A stretch of DNA of 64,000 nucleotides from Ashinkailepas kermadecensis (lineage: Eukaryota > Arthropoda > Thecostraca > Neolepadidae): positions 62,001-126,000 of the forward strand of contig JAOTOM010003151.1 in the NCBI GenBank assembly GCA_034440615.1, written 5' to 3'. Both the position numbers and the translations under genes were made by a program. Positions 54,441 through 63,568 of the stretch are shown piece after piece. Each line of letters begins with the position of its first letter. Positions within the stretch are counted from its first letter, which is position 1. The notes beneath the pieces are model-generated. The model was not told the DNA's origin and made no database searches. It saw nothing but the letters and a program-made list of their open reading frames with translations.

Positions 54441-57400
54441 TATAATATATTTAGAGAGAACATCAATGTAGGAGAGAACATAATTATTAGCTAATTATTT
54501 ACATAGATGACTTAAATACAACACTAAATGAATTAAAGGTCGGGCATTGTGCAGGAAAAAGGCTTGTGAACTACCTCAGGTATGCAGATAATCTTGTAGT
54601 CTTTCAGTTCAGTGTCGTACCAAACTATTAACTTGTGGAAAATATGGTTTTGATAAGTGTATACAATACAACACTAAGATAAGTGGGATGTTCACATTTA
54701 GGGTAGACAATGTTCAGAAATATGAGAGTGACAATTTAACGACAAGGCGATTTCATATGCGCTCTGCAGAAGTGAAACCCGGATATTTCAAAACATGTAC
54801 TGTCACGTATTGTACGCAACTGTGATGACAATACGGCAGGCAATACATGAGCAAATTGCACGGAGCATATCACACAGCACTGGGCCGACTGATCGCTGCC
54901 CTCTGCCAATTTGACAGCAACAGTGCTGCATGTGCTTATTTTCATGTACTCAGTTGTGCCGGCGCGGTGCGGAGAATGAACCACGAGAAAATGAACATCT
55001 GTCGGCTGGAGGTATCAAAATGGCACTGCTAGCAGTATGTTACATGGCAGTGTTCGGTACCTATCACGCATCCTTGGGTTGCATCCTTGGGTTCTTTTAC
55101 GACGCATTCAACCGCTAGGTTATATAGCGTCGCCAACCTCTCACGCCGATTGGTCGCGGGTGGACTCGGTAAATATCGTCGGTCGTGAGATTCGAACCCA
55201 CAATCTGCGATGAAGAGTCCGATGCTCTACCAACTAAGCTACCGCGGCCCCGGTACCTATCACGCATAATAAAACATTTAGCCTCTCAACCGTATGTGCA
55301 TGACATGCGTGCGCAGCACATATCCAGCCGTACAATGACAGACTATAATGATCCTTGTTTACTTCATTATAGCCTAGTACACCGACCTGATGCTACATGC
55401 AAAGGTACCTGTGCAGTAGGGCGACTCCCTCGTCAACTATGTTGAAAAGTTCTGCTCCAGTGTTCGTTTTTGGTGCATTTCAGTGTGCTAAATCCAAATG
55501 TGGCACCAGAATGCAATTTTCTGGAGAGAAAAGGTCACCGCAGCATGCGATTGAACTTGTTGGGAATTACTCTCATTGCGCGACACGGCTCGTCAGCCAG
55601 ATAGGCATGAACAAGGCACGGTGGTAAATGACGTGTGGAAATGTTGTCCAACTCTTTGTCGACCTTCTGCGCAAATTGCATCTCCCTATCCTGCTTAACA
55701 ATCCCATAAACAATGTTCGGAAGCTGGCGGGCACGTCATCATTGCGATGGATAGCGCCGACGGCGCCACCTGCCTCAATTGTGACGTTCAATGGCGCCAT
55801 CTATCGCAATGGTCACCTTCATTAGCGCCATCTATCTCAGTGGCATCGGCGGCGTCACCGCGCCGCCGGCGTTCGGTTATCACAGGAATTGTGGGTCCAG
55901 GAGTGGAATAAAATGTGGCAGGAGCACCTCTTAAACACGAGCGGGGCATGAGTACCGTATTAAAAACGTGCGCAGATGGCCACATTTCATGATAGTAGCA
56001 GCTTCGCCGCCCAAATGTCTATCGATAACAGCGAGAACCGGGGTAGTGGTGGCGGGAAGGTTTCTCATGTTTCTCACCATGATAAAACAACATACAACCA
56101 GGGAGCTAAGGGTGCAATATCCCCTCAGCGGCAGAAGTTCCACCTAGACGGAGCCCCCTTGAGTGCAGGTCCTCTCAGACACCCCAATGACCTCCCCCGC
56201 CGGTAGCGATGCTCGATCGGAGAGATTGCAGCAGAACATCCAAGTGCACTCCCCCACTTCCGGTAGACGATGGCTTGGATTCAGGAGACCGCCGTTAGGG
56301 TGGAGGTTCAACTTGGGAAGGGCCACATATTAAGCACTGTTGGGGTACCAGTAACAGACAGGAGGTTTCCTAATGGGGGACGTGAGAAGAAAGGGGATTT
56401 GTACCGCTTCAAAATTGGGCTGCCATCCTTCAATCGTTTTGACTTTTGACTCAACACAGGTGCAGCCTGTTGTGTGAGGACCAAGTCTGAACTTAGATAA
56501 GGTTCCACATTGGTCCTTGTGTGTATATAGCGGTCATTGCTTTGAGTTACACCAGGAAGCGCCGGTCCCCCATCTTATCCGGGCTTGATGAAGCCCTTGG
56601 CAGCCAGTTATTTTAAAATAATTAATACCACATTGGACAACTGATTAGATCATGAGCCTCCTGCGCGAGACCCTGACATTTAATGTAAACTTACGTAATA
56701 CTAGCGTGTAGGCACGAATGTAAGCTATCTGGCCATATGCAATATGACAAACACATTTGATTTAGTTGGCGATCAGAAGGCAAAGGCCAGGAAAATAGCC
56801 AGTCGACAGGCGAAGCCTATACATTAACCCATTTGGCGCGATACGGAAGGCCAACGGCAATAGATAGACAACACACATCCGCATATGTTATTACAGTTGA
56901 TGAAGGATTACGCTAGGCGTTGGCAAAACTGAGTATCTTGAGTGGTCAGGAATAAAAGTTAGAGTGGGAGGGGCGGATACGGGTGTGGGGGTACTGGGAG
57001 CATGTACCGTCAGAGACAAAGACGTGTATTTGGCCCATTCAAGAAATTCCTGGCTATTTCAGCCCATTGTTAAAGACAAATAAAAACGGAATGTCAGTGC
57101 TCTCACACACCAAGACAACAATCAATAACACACGAACGCTGACACACAGTCGAAGTCGTGAGTGTTTCAAATGACTATGTGGCAACACGTTACAACAGGT
57201 TACGCTTCAATGCGCACCTGAATGATGGTATGGGCAGTAGAGTCGGATTAGCTGGAAGCGTACTAAACTGAACAGATGTACACGAGGAAAAACGCATCTT
57301 GCCAGTCTCCGCCCTGGATCGCGTATCCGCACAGAACTGCCAGGTCAGCTCGTCAGGCGCACAGAAACGGCGCAGTTTGTGGCAAGTGTCACAATGTTAA

Positions 57401-60400
57401 ACTAATGTTTTTCGTTAGATTTACGATGTCCAAAGAAGTACAGTAGGCGGCCAAAATTCATCATGGAAACGATGTTGCTTATATCTGTTTTAAAAGTTCT
57501 TTCAATTTAATTTTGAGCCCACAGTTTACTTGTATTGTTTGTTACGAAACATGCCTAACATATTAGCAACATCACCTGAATTTATCCGGCGTTGACTTTG
57601 AGACAGCTAGCTCTGATCAAAATATAAAGACAGGTCAAAACGTGCTCCATTCGTGAGACGGCGTTCTGAAATTGTCACTTAGGGCCGCTAACCAAAATCT
57701 GCGTCCTGTACCTCCTGTACCACCTCCGCGTCTTCCGCTAACAAACTGAGATTGTTCATGGAGACGCATCAGAGGAGGGGACCCAGTGCGAATCCCTGCA
57801 CGACGCCGACGTTAGGACGCCTTTAAGAGACCCTTGTTGAGCCCAGAGTGTCAGCGACGCTGACACTCTGGGTGTGATTTTGCAGTTAAGCCGAAAACCA
57901 TGAACGCGCGGCTGGACTAGTAATTTAGAATGGATTATCATATCGAAGTCCTTGCTGAGGTCTAGGAAGCATAGGAACGAGACTTTTCCACGGCCGTTGG
58001 ATGATAGTATACCCCTCCATGGAAAGGAAGAGTGCAAATCCGACTAGGAAAGGTGCTTCTTCAGGAAGGCTCGAATGCACCTCCACTCTCCCCTCATTTT
58101 TTTTTGTCAGCCAAAGACACGCCTGAGATGAAAACGCACCCCTTCAGAATGCTCCAGTGCACATCTTCCTCCTCCCGTTCAACGAACTTTCCGCCGAAGG
58201 CTCTCCTCAGAGGAAATGTGCTCCCCGACAAAACATCCTGGATCCGCCCCTGGAAGGAGGTGGGATTCCCCACCAGTCGGCAAACTAGGGGTACCGGGTG
58301 TTGCGGCCAGCAATTGGCGGGTTACTATATTAGCGCTCACGCTGCATCCATTACCCCTCGGCGCACGCTGTACGAAATGGTCACGCTGAAAGCATGGCAG
58401 CTCTCCACAGAAGCAAACTACTTGGGAACAAATATCAAAACTGGTAGCTTGTGGCATCTATAGCACATAAAAAACATACATATTTAATCGAGGTTCGGAT
58501 CCAATGCAAGAATGCAGACATAGCTGAACTTCGATTAAGCAGGCATATTTTGGTGTTTTGGATGCAATTCACTGATGAAGACGACATGTCGAAACGTTGA
58601 AGCAAAAAGAAAGATTGATTCAATCTAGTTTTTAATTCTGGATCATACTATCGCGCCCTTGCATCCAGTTGCTGGAACCTGAGCACCTCAAATTTCGTTT
58701 GGAGCACAGCCAGCTTAAGCTGGCCATCATTTTCCACAACGATTTGAAGCGCTCTTGTGCACTGCGAGGCATACTACAAAGCAGTTGGACACCCCTTGTC
58801 ACGGCGATACAGGTGCGACTGTGGACAATGAAAGAGGACAAGGTGGACGTTGAAACCTTGGCACCCTTCACATTAGATACAGTGCAGTGTTATGTTTAAA
58901 TAATGACTAGCAAACAGTGTCTTCTTGCGATTCCACGCACATACTGCCCACGGAACGCTGATTCGTTAGCTATTATATATTGAGTTATTTGATACGCTGA
59001 TTCGTGATATTGCATTCACGTTTCCCCACATCCTACACACCCCTTTAAATGAATTACTCACTTGTTTTCGAAATCAGCTACGAAGCTCCGATACAACTTC
59101 AGAAGGTTGTCCTTTTGCTGCATGCTGGGATGTTTGATGACTTCCAACAACAACAGGGTAATCTGGTGCCATAGTCTGAAAGTGGCATCAAACGTACCAT
59201 GGATACAGCACTAATAGTGACAATAAAGCACATGGTAACACTTATGATTTGTAACCCATCACTGTTTCACACTTGATGTATGATGGCACACAACATTAGA
59301 CCGGCCAGCAGGGCCATTCTGGAGCACTTTGACATCCAAGTGACCATTCCTTATCCTTCCCGAATTCCTTGCTTCCAGCCTCGTAAAACACCTTTATCAC
59401 CAAATTACATGGACTTACCAGCCTCCTGCCATATTCATCAGCAATGAACAACAGTCTGACAGCCACGTCAACTTGGAGTGACTCTCACAAATCCATAGTA
59501 ATTCAGCACAAGCAATGAATTCCCTGGCCAGGAAACGTCATGCGACACACGGACAACACAAAGATCAGGATCACAGCACTACAGATACATACTTATATTG
59601 AGGTAATCCACAATGAACTTGTGGCTATCACAACCTCGCGTTAATATCATAAAACAGCAGGGCAGAACAGGTCAAAATCACGCAACAGTCACACCGGTGG
59701 TCATACGTGTCATAATAGAATACAGCAGGGCGAGCAGTAAATCAGTCCGGTTCGGGCGGCGCGTCAGACAAGTGCCGCCGTAGGCGACGACCGAAGATTT
59801 GCACGGGAAGCCGCAGCAGCTCGGGAGGTACCTCATACTCGCCGGTATTTTATCTCAGTACGTCGTCCTTCGACCTCACCAACATCCCTAGACAGGGTAT
59901 CACCGTGATAAATTTCACGACCCGTTAGGAATACCATAGTGCACGCATATTGTTCAAGTTCAAGAATTAACTGAGCAAACATGCCCCATAGATTCTTGTA
60001 CAACCGCAGACAGTTCACCGAACAATGGTAAGTCTGTAAAGTGAAGGGGCGACCATATAAATAAACAGCAGAATGGCGCACGGCCTCCACAATTCGCTAA
60101 CTCTCTCGACGGCAATAACCTGTACTTTACTTTTGAGACAGCAACTCGCATATGTCACAGGACGTTCGGCCATCCATTTGTTGACTCAGCATGGCTTCAA
60201 AGTGCTTCAAAGTGCTTCCATTTGTTGACTTCAGCATGGCTACACTGATCTGGTGTTAGCAGCGCAGTGCCACCAAATCTCTAGATTTGGATGGAAAGTA
60301 GGTGCAATGAGTGCTAGTGATTGGGCAAGCATGATGATCAGCTGTGGCTTCCACGACAATCCACCAGGAACGTCCAGGACCATCAGTGTCTGTTTTTCAA

Positions 60401-60976
60401 AACTTGAGTCTATCCTTAGAGCCCTTTCTGATGCTGAATCAGTGGTGAAAGCCACACAGAAGAAGTATGCACAAGAGCTTAAGCCACACACTTATTAGTG
60501 TTGTCATGAAACATATTTATGTTGTGTCATGGGTTTGCTGCATAGCCCTGGTTATGACAGGAAACATGGAGTAAAAATCCTAAAAGTAACCCACATCAAA
60601 TGACAACCATTGAAAAATGTCCATACGAGAAAAATGGGCTTCAAAAACTACCCAGGTTTCTAATGTACTGGGACATGTGTGCATATTGCATCAAGTTTGA
60701 TAAAGTGGCAAGAACTTCACCCTTCCTATATAACAGGGTTCGCTCCCTTGCTGGATGGTGAAGGCTAGAATCTAGTCATTTATAATGTTATTTAAAAGTA
60801 ATGGACAACATAGATATGGAATATATGAGGTGGATCATTTGACTTACCAATACACATGCGACAGCTTTAAAAACATACTTTTTGTTGTATAGTTCCTCAA
60901 GCTTGGTCCATGTTTCCAGAAGCTCTGTATTTGCAGTCTGCTGTTCAGATAGATATTTAAGAGCACTTGAAGACAT
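39914..60976 (-). CDS. PSMD13: 26S proteasome non-ATPase subunit 13 (Rpn9), eight exons
   Basis: Rpn9/PSMD13 is a PCI-domain subunit of the 19S regulatory particle lid, which recognises and deubiquitinates proteasome substrates. Exons on the minus strand are 60879-60976, 59062-59175, 53557-53747, 49803-49939, 48669-48783, 46024-46212, 43318-43515 and 39914-40012. They join in phase to 379 residues; the human protein is 376. Landmarks are EELYNKKLWHQ (about 28-38), MNPISLVEI (72-80), RFYLLASGYYKQAG, EGIYNFGELLAHP (around 218), AFNSGD, and the winged-helix part EVELLVMKALAQKLVRG followed by WVQPRVL. The C-terminus SMEMLLENKAHDIL is highly typical. All splice sites are GT/AG. Exon 3 carries one extra base that breaks the frame near codon 88, either a sequencing or assembly slip or a true allele. 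The gene converges with Naam. Confidence 0.95.
40258..40720. repeat. GCAC/CA microsatellite and degenerate 60-75 bp repeats
   Basis: An ACGC/CA tract (40258-40333) is followed by about six degenerate units with GAGTGGC(G/A)CCAC, CCTTCCGCCCAG and TAGGCATCGGT. It lies in PSMD13 intron 7, about 250 bases from the exon 8 acceptor. Confidence 0.85.
40721..42540. other. PSMD13 intron 7, middle
   Basis: No gene is recognised. 41180-41275 reads, on the minus strand, AGTGGCGCAGCCA followed by a purine-rich stretch, which resembles the end of an unidentified element. A G homopolymer lies at about 41097-41111. Confidence 0.4.
42545..42905. repeat. 52-bp tandem repeat, about 7 copies
   Basis: The unit contains GAGCCGTAAGCCGTCAACC, GACGCCGACGCTACCACACG and ACCCTCGTACA. 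Later units drift. PSMD13 intron 7. Confidence 0.9.
43085..43270. repeat. 28-bp tandem repeat, about 6 copies
   Basis: The unit is near ACACGGGACCACCCAGACTG followed by CCACACCA. It ends about 50 bases before the PSMD13 exon 7 donor. Confidence 0.88.
43318..43515 (-). CDS. PSMD13: PSMD13 exon 7 (PCI winged helix)
   Basis: The acceptor follows a run of C ending in CCCCAG|ATG; the donor is AAGCAG|GTACGC. It encodes MTFKRPALSRCVTFAEVA and then DEVELLVMKALAQKLVRG and WVQPRVLDKKQ. The polypyrimidine tract is an uninterrupted C homopolymer. Confidence 0.95.
43565..44735. repeat. Minisatellite, 30-bp unit, about 39 copies, with block duplications
   Basis: The unit is GCGCCAGCACCATGTGTCGG followed by TGTCGGAGGG. 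Variants (GGTATCGG, CAATATCGGAAAA, CAGCAG) recur in order: the block 43666-43830 is repeated at 43966-44130. It starts about 50 bases upstream of the PSMD13 exon 7 acceptor, in intron 6. Confidence 0.95.
45156..45217 (-). mobile_element. Tail-only retroinsert
   Basis: A 62-bp segment containing TTATTGGGGCTTTAGGGTGC and ATCGACTACC. It is bounded by GCGG(A/G)AATTATCC at 45143-45155 and 45218-45230 (one mismatch). It matches the shared 3' tail in reverse orientation. Confidence 0.75.
46024..46212 (-). CDS. PSMD13: PSMD13 exon 6
   Basis: The acceptor is GGCCGTCAG|CTG and the donor ATGGAG|GTATGT. It encodes LAHPILEALRSTQHAWLVD and then AFNSGDLSTFERL, ending ISLLALME. Its first 21 bases and the acceptor are part of the 49-bp unit repeated about 38 times in the preceding intron. 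Confidence 0.95.
46165..48070 (-). repeat. Minisatellite, 49-bp unit, about 38 copies, carrying the exon 6 acceptor
   Basis: On the + strand the unit is GCTCCAGGATAGGGTGTGCC, AGCTGACGGCCAGAGCGGTG, GTGGTGTCA. On the gene strand each unit contains GCCGTCAG|CTGGCACACC, the exon 6 acceptor, and the exon's first 21 bases. Interspersed units with GCAGAGCGTGGGCATCATAT occur near 46388, 47676, 47890 and 48055. The array fills most of PSMD13 intron 5. Confidence 0.96.
48071..48260. repeat. 50-bp tandem repeat, 4 copies
   Basis: The unit has GACAGAGCGTGGGCA, GTCCCAGTAGTGGGGTACC and AGCTGCCAA. It shares GAGCGTGGGCAT and CCCAGTAGTGGAGTGCC with the variant units of the neighbouring 49-bp array, so the arrays are related. 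Confidence 0.85.
48669..48783 (-). CDS. PSMD13: PSMD13 exon 5
   Basis: The acceptor is CCGTCAG|G and the donor GAACTG|GTAAAA. It encodes FLGCTEPEELQDADKQEY and then LAALLGEGIYNFGEL, the start of the PCI region. Confidence 0.95.
49467..49526 (-). mobile_element. Tail-only retroinsert
   Basis: 60 bp with GTTAGTTATTTTGGCTTTAG and GGCGCTTCGACC, ending GCGCCCATCA. It is bounded by TTCGTCAA at 49459-49466 and 49527-49534. The target duplication is short, so the call is less certain than for the other inserts. PSMD13 intron 4-3 side (between exons 4 and 5 no; it lies upstream of exon 5). Confidence 0.6.
49803..49939 (-). CDS. PSMD13: PSMD13 exon 4
   Basis: The acceptor is GTTCCGCAG|AAG and the donor CTGCG|GTGAGT. 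It encodes KLIEEVEPMVDDLGRVTF and then HGRFYLLASGYYKQAGMHAQ, ending in ALR with a split Arg codon. It matches the helical repeat before the PCI domain. Confidence 0.95.
50640..52245 (+). mobile_element. Degraded non-LTR retrotransposon with 3' tail
   Basis: Broken frames read TVNHQILMKKSHRNGFCG, then DDGNIFISVQNV, CIGVIVDEKFTWKYHVANLI and a C-terminal region, the order expected of a non-LTR reverse transcriptase. After about 51790 comes non-coding sequence ending GGGCGCTACATGACCAATGA, AGTCGATGTGCCCTAAAGCC, CAAATAACTAACTAACTAAC. That ending is the same tail found on the SINEs and the tail-only inserts. I assume the coding and tail parts are one element; the join at 51.8-51.9 kb is inferred. 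It lies in PSMD13 intron 3. Confidence 0.65.
52783..52839 (-). mobile_element. Tail-only retroinsert
   Basis: 57 bp with GGTTGGTTATTAGGG and TTTTAGGGCGCATCAACTGC, ending CAGCGCCCATAT. It is bounded by perfect GTGCATGATCGTT copies at 52770-52782 and 52840-52852. Confidence 0.85.
53557..53747 (-). CDS. PSMD13: PSMD13 exon 3 (contains one-base frameshift)
   Basis: The acceptor is CTGCCAG|G and the donor ACAAAG|GTGCGT. It starts MNPISLVEICGAAVKQM. Around 53690-53696 the minus strand reads ATGAAAGGACTC, where ATGAAGGACTC would keep frame and give KQMKDSADAIAFVEKLEV, which matches the family. The exon is 191 bases; 190 would preserve phase with both neighbours. Confidence 0.88.
54281..54450. repeat. 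TA microsatellites
   Basis: TA tracts at 54277-54304 and about 54381-54450, separated by about 75 bases of non-repetitive sequence. Confidence 0.9.
54490..54830 (+). mobile_element. Non-LTR reverse transcriptase remnant
   Basis: The frame gives YIDDLNTTLNELKVGHC, then NYLRYADNLVVFQFSV (YADD box with Asp to Asn). Further on, TTRRFHMRSAEVKPGYF matches the RKFHMCS motif that I know from the region after reverse transcriptase in some LINE clades. Stops between the blocks show it is dead. Confidence 0.7.
55072..55250 (-). mobile_element. SINE with a different tRNA-like head
   Basis: On the minus strand it starts GGGGCCGCGGTAGCTTAGTT, with GGTAGAGCATCGGACTC and GGGTTCGAATCTCACGACC. It then joins the body CGCGACCAATCGGCGTGAGA, GGTTGGCGACGCTATATAAC seen in the other SINEs. 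Perfect 17-bp target duplications CGGTACCTATCACGCAT lie at 55055-55071 and 55251-55267. Confidence 0.92.
55268..57755. other. PSMD13 intron 2, middle
   Basis: No exon or recognised element is visible. 55715-55860 repeats GGCGCCA(T/C)CT and ATGGCGCCATCTATC motifs several times. The open frames have no resemblance I can name. Confidence 0.4.
57756..58020 (-). mobile_element. Non-LTR reverse transcriptase remnant
   Basis: The minus strand reads KVSFLCFLDLSKDFDMIIHS, the start of the reverse transcriptase domain (usually LDLSKAFDxxxH). After a frame change it reads GVVQGFALGPLL, the PQGSxLGP box with Pro to Val. It is interrupted by the perfect palindrome at 57842-57872. Confidence 0.75.
57842..57872. 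repeat. Perfect 31-bp palindrome
   Basis: CCCAGAGTGTCAGCG, one A, then the exact reverse complement. It lies inside the reverse transcriptase remnant. Confidence 0.92.
58047..58258 (-). repeat. Dispersed repeat family B, copy 2
   Basis: On the minus strand it starts CCAGGGGCGGATCCAGGATG and contains CACATTTCCTCTGAGG and GGTGCATTCGAGCC, ending CCTTTCCTAG. It is the fuller relative of 32806-32935. The opposite terminal repeat is not seen, so it may be truncated. Confidence 0.55.
59062..59175 (-). CDS. PSMD13: PSMD13 exon 2
   Basis: The acceptor is TTTCAG|A and the donor AACAA|GTGAGT. It encodes LWHQITLLLLEVIKHP and continues to LLKLYRSFVADFEN. Both boundary codons are split and rejoin as Lys. 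Confidence 0.93.
59176..60878. other. PSMD13 intron 1
   Basis: AT-richer intron without a recognised element. 60178-60237 contains a short direct duplication of ATTTGTTGACT(T)CAGCATGG and of TCAAAGTGCT. Confidence 0.5.
60879..60976 (-). CDS. PSMD13: PSMD13 exon 1 (start codon)
   Basis: ATG at 60974-60976 begins MSSSALKYLSEQQ and leads to WTKLEELYNK. The donor is AAAAA|GTATGT, with two bases of the next Lys codon. It aligns with the W-x-LEELYxKK N-terminus of the family. Confidence 0.9.
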
Positions 60977-61786
60977 GTTAACTGAATACCTGGAACATAA
61001 TCATGTTTTATTCCACACAATACATTCATGTTTGACCCATCTAAGCAGATGTTTGCACATGTTAACATCACCAACTTGCATTGATATTTGGGAGTATAAT
61101 CATAATCAGCAGCTAAGAGGAAGTAAAGTTAATGCAGCGAAATGTTCCAGCCTTTCTCATATGCCTTGCATTGGAATGCTTTTGCATCTAGTGGTTTTGC
61201 ATTAATGCTAAAATTGTATCAACTAAGAACCTGCATAACCCTGACCTGCCTAGCTTCCTTGCACTGAACACTTCTGCAGGAGCTTATCACATCTGCTACA
61301 TAGCAATTATATCCCTCTCACGTTCAGATGGAGCCCATCTGATGCAAACATGTCTGTCCTCCACCCAAGAGTCACTTCAGATATCCAGGAACATCACACC
61401 ATTCTCCACACAAAGCTTGGGCATCCTGTTATTTATTCCTGTGGACCTAGAATATCACTGTAATTTGATGATCAACATGGAAGGATGGATTTGATCACGC
61501 CTCTCCTCTGACTTGCAGCTAACCTATTAGTCATGTACTCATCCACTGTTTGCTCTGTTCTACCTCTAGCTACATCATTAGCATGCATTTGTACAAAGAT
61601 AATTGCTCCCTCATTATTTCCCTGTATCACTCATTCAGCTCATCCCCAACACCCTTGACTTGGGCCCCTGATAAGCACACTCAAATCCACCTGCCTGAGT
61701 TCCCGCTACAAAAGGCATGATCTGCATACCTGATTCTTTTGTCAACTATAACAAGAACCTCCATCTCACTAGCTATAGCCACCTCC

Positions 61787-61981
61787 TCACACACAGTGCT
61801 GCCATGGGGACGAGTGGTCTAGGGGTAAGATGCTCGTCTCACAATCGAAAGGTTGTGGGTTCGAGTCTCACCTGTCGCTACTCTTCGCCCGCGACCAATC
61901 GGCGTGAGAGATTGGCGACGCTACATGACTCAACGGTCGACGTGTCGTAAAACCAATAACCAACCAATCACACACAGTGCT
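61787..61981 (+). mobile_element. tRNA-headed SINE, copy 3, with intact target duplication
   Basis: It starts at about 61801-61806 with GGGGACGAGTGGTCTAGGGG, has GTGGGTTCGAGTCTCACC, the body GCGACCAATCGGCGTGAGAG and the tail TCGTAAAACCAATAACCAAC. Perfect 14-bp target duplications TCACACACAGTGCT lie at 61787-61800 and 61968-61981. It is the cleanest copy and probably the youngest. Confidence 0.93.
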
Positions 61982-62435
61982 AAAATAATCATTTCTTGTT
62001 AGGTGTGAGATGTCAAAACGAGTGCAGCAGGATGCCAAAATCGCCATGGAAATAATGCTGTTGAAAATACTTTGATCCTTAAAACCATGTTTTGAGACAA
62101 TTGCATACATATAAACCTGTTTTGCATGTTTTGAGAGGTACATAATTGGAGGATATTATCAATGATAACCATACAAATATCTGTCATAAACTGGTATTGT
62201 ATAACATAGCACATCATAGGTACTCCCTTTACCTGGAATTGCACTACAGAATGTTCGATATCACGATCCCAGATCAGTTATGGTGAGCAAAAGCATGCTA
62301 CTTATAAATGGGATACTGCTAAAAATGAAACATGAAGACCTCACCAGCACTCACCAAGAAACACAATGTCAACACTTATTTGGGAAGGATGCCGATTCAA
62401 TGTTCAGTAAGTAGTATATTCCACCCTATTTCACA

Positions 62436-62493
62436 GGGCGCTGCATGACCGACGCAGTCGATGCGCCCCTAAACCCTAATAACCAACCAACCA
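62436..62493 (+). mobile_element. Tail-only retroinsert
   Basis: 58 bp: GGGCGCTGCATGACCGACGC, AGTCGATGCGCCCCTAAACC, then CTAATAACCAACCAACCA. Perfect 13-bp target duplications ACCCTATTTCACA lie at 62423-62435 and 62494-62506. Confidence 0.9.
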
Positions 62494-62745
62494 ACCCTAT
62501 TTCACAAATAATTTATAACTGCTCACACACCACCACCATCCATACTGGCAGTACACTCCCACTCGATCAGAGCTTCAAACCTATTTTGCAGTCCCAGACT
62601 TGGGTCCACTTTCCTCAAAGGTATTAATAAGTGCCCTTGTCCTGTCACCATTCTCTGCTAGTATCCCAGGCCTCACTACTACCACATCCTCTGCTACCAT
62701 TTCTGACACCCTGCACCAACATTGCCTGTAACGAGTCCTGCTAGT

Positions 62746-62955
62746 AATCCCTTTAGGTAGGGGCGGGGATGGCCGATTGGTTAAGGTGCTGGGCTCTCGG
62801 TACCAAAGGTCCCGGGTTCGACACTCGCACCGCTCGGGACCTTTCCCAATCCCGCGGGCCACCGGCAAAACAGTGTGGGCAGCGCCATTAGGCGTGAATG
62901 TGCAAAAAGCACGTCGTGAACCACCCAATAAACAACAACAAAATCCCTTTAGGTA
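62746..62955 (+). mobile_element. Second tRNA-derived SINE family, complete
   Basis: The body, 62760-62941, starts GGGCGGGGATGGCCGATTGG, followed by TTAAGGTGCTGGGCTCTCGG and a B-box-like GGGTTCGACACTC. An unrelated body and an AACAACAAC tail follow. Perfect 14-bp target duplications AATCCCTTTAGGTA lie at 62746-62759 and 62942-62955. The head resembles a class II tRNA (Ser/Leu type). It shares no tail with the other SINE family. Confidence 0.92.
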
Positions 62956-63516
62956 CTTCATCTCTCCCATCAACACCTCCACCCGCCTATTCAAATCAAC
63001 AGTAACCTCTGACACATGCACACACTTCCTGCAGTTAACTCCATCCAGCTTATATATTCTACTGATATCTACTTGGACCTGAAAATGGAGCACTTAATCA
63101 AACCCTGGTGAACCCAAGATTATTTCTACAGTCTGCAACAAATTAGTAAGAGCTGATTCCTCAGCCAGACCTCTCATGCCACAACTATTCCAAGAAGTCC
63201 AGAGAAATCAAGCAGACAACAAACAATGCTAGAAGATTGAACTAAGCTAAGAACACAAATGCATCAACAATCAAATTAAACCACCTCACTTAAAATACAG
63301 TGCACACAAAAGGAACATCAACTAACCCACTTATAATAAAAGCATATCTGAGCAAGCTGACTAAACTACTAACTTACCTTATCAAGATAGCATATTAACT
63401 AATTGACTAGCTACTAACAGAAACCGATCCAAGACATATGAAACTCCCTAACTAAACTTACACAGCATACAAAAGAAAACAACAAACTACCCATCTGCTA
63501 ATAGAAGCTTGTCTTA

Positions 63517-63568
63517 GTTAGTTATTAGGGCTTTAGGGCGCATCGACTACATCGGTCATATAGCGCCC
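63517..63568 (-). mobile_element. Tail-only retroinsert, 52 bp
   Basis: It reads GTTAGTTATTAGGGCTTTAG, GGCGCATCGACTACATCGGT, CATATAGCGCCC on the + strand. Perfect 17-bp target duplications AATAGAAGCTTGTCTTA lie at 63500-63516 and 63569-63585. It contains a GGGCGC/GCGCCC stem and no tRNA-like head. Confidence 0.93.

Noticed and set aside
61801..61875. Functional tRNA gene
   Set aside because: The tRNA-like part continues without a terminator into the shared SINE body and is enclosed by a 14-bp target duplication.
62760..62835. Functional tRNA-Ser or tRNA-Leu gene
   Set aside because: It is the head of a SINE with an AAC-rich tail and a perfect target duplication.
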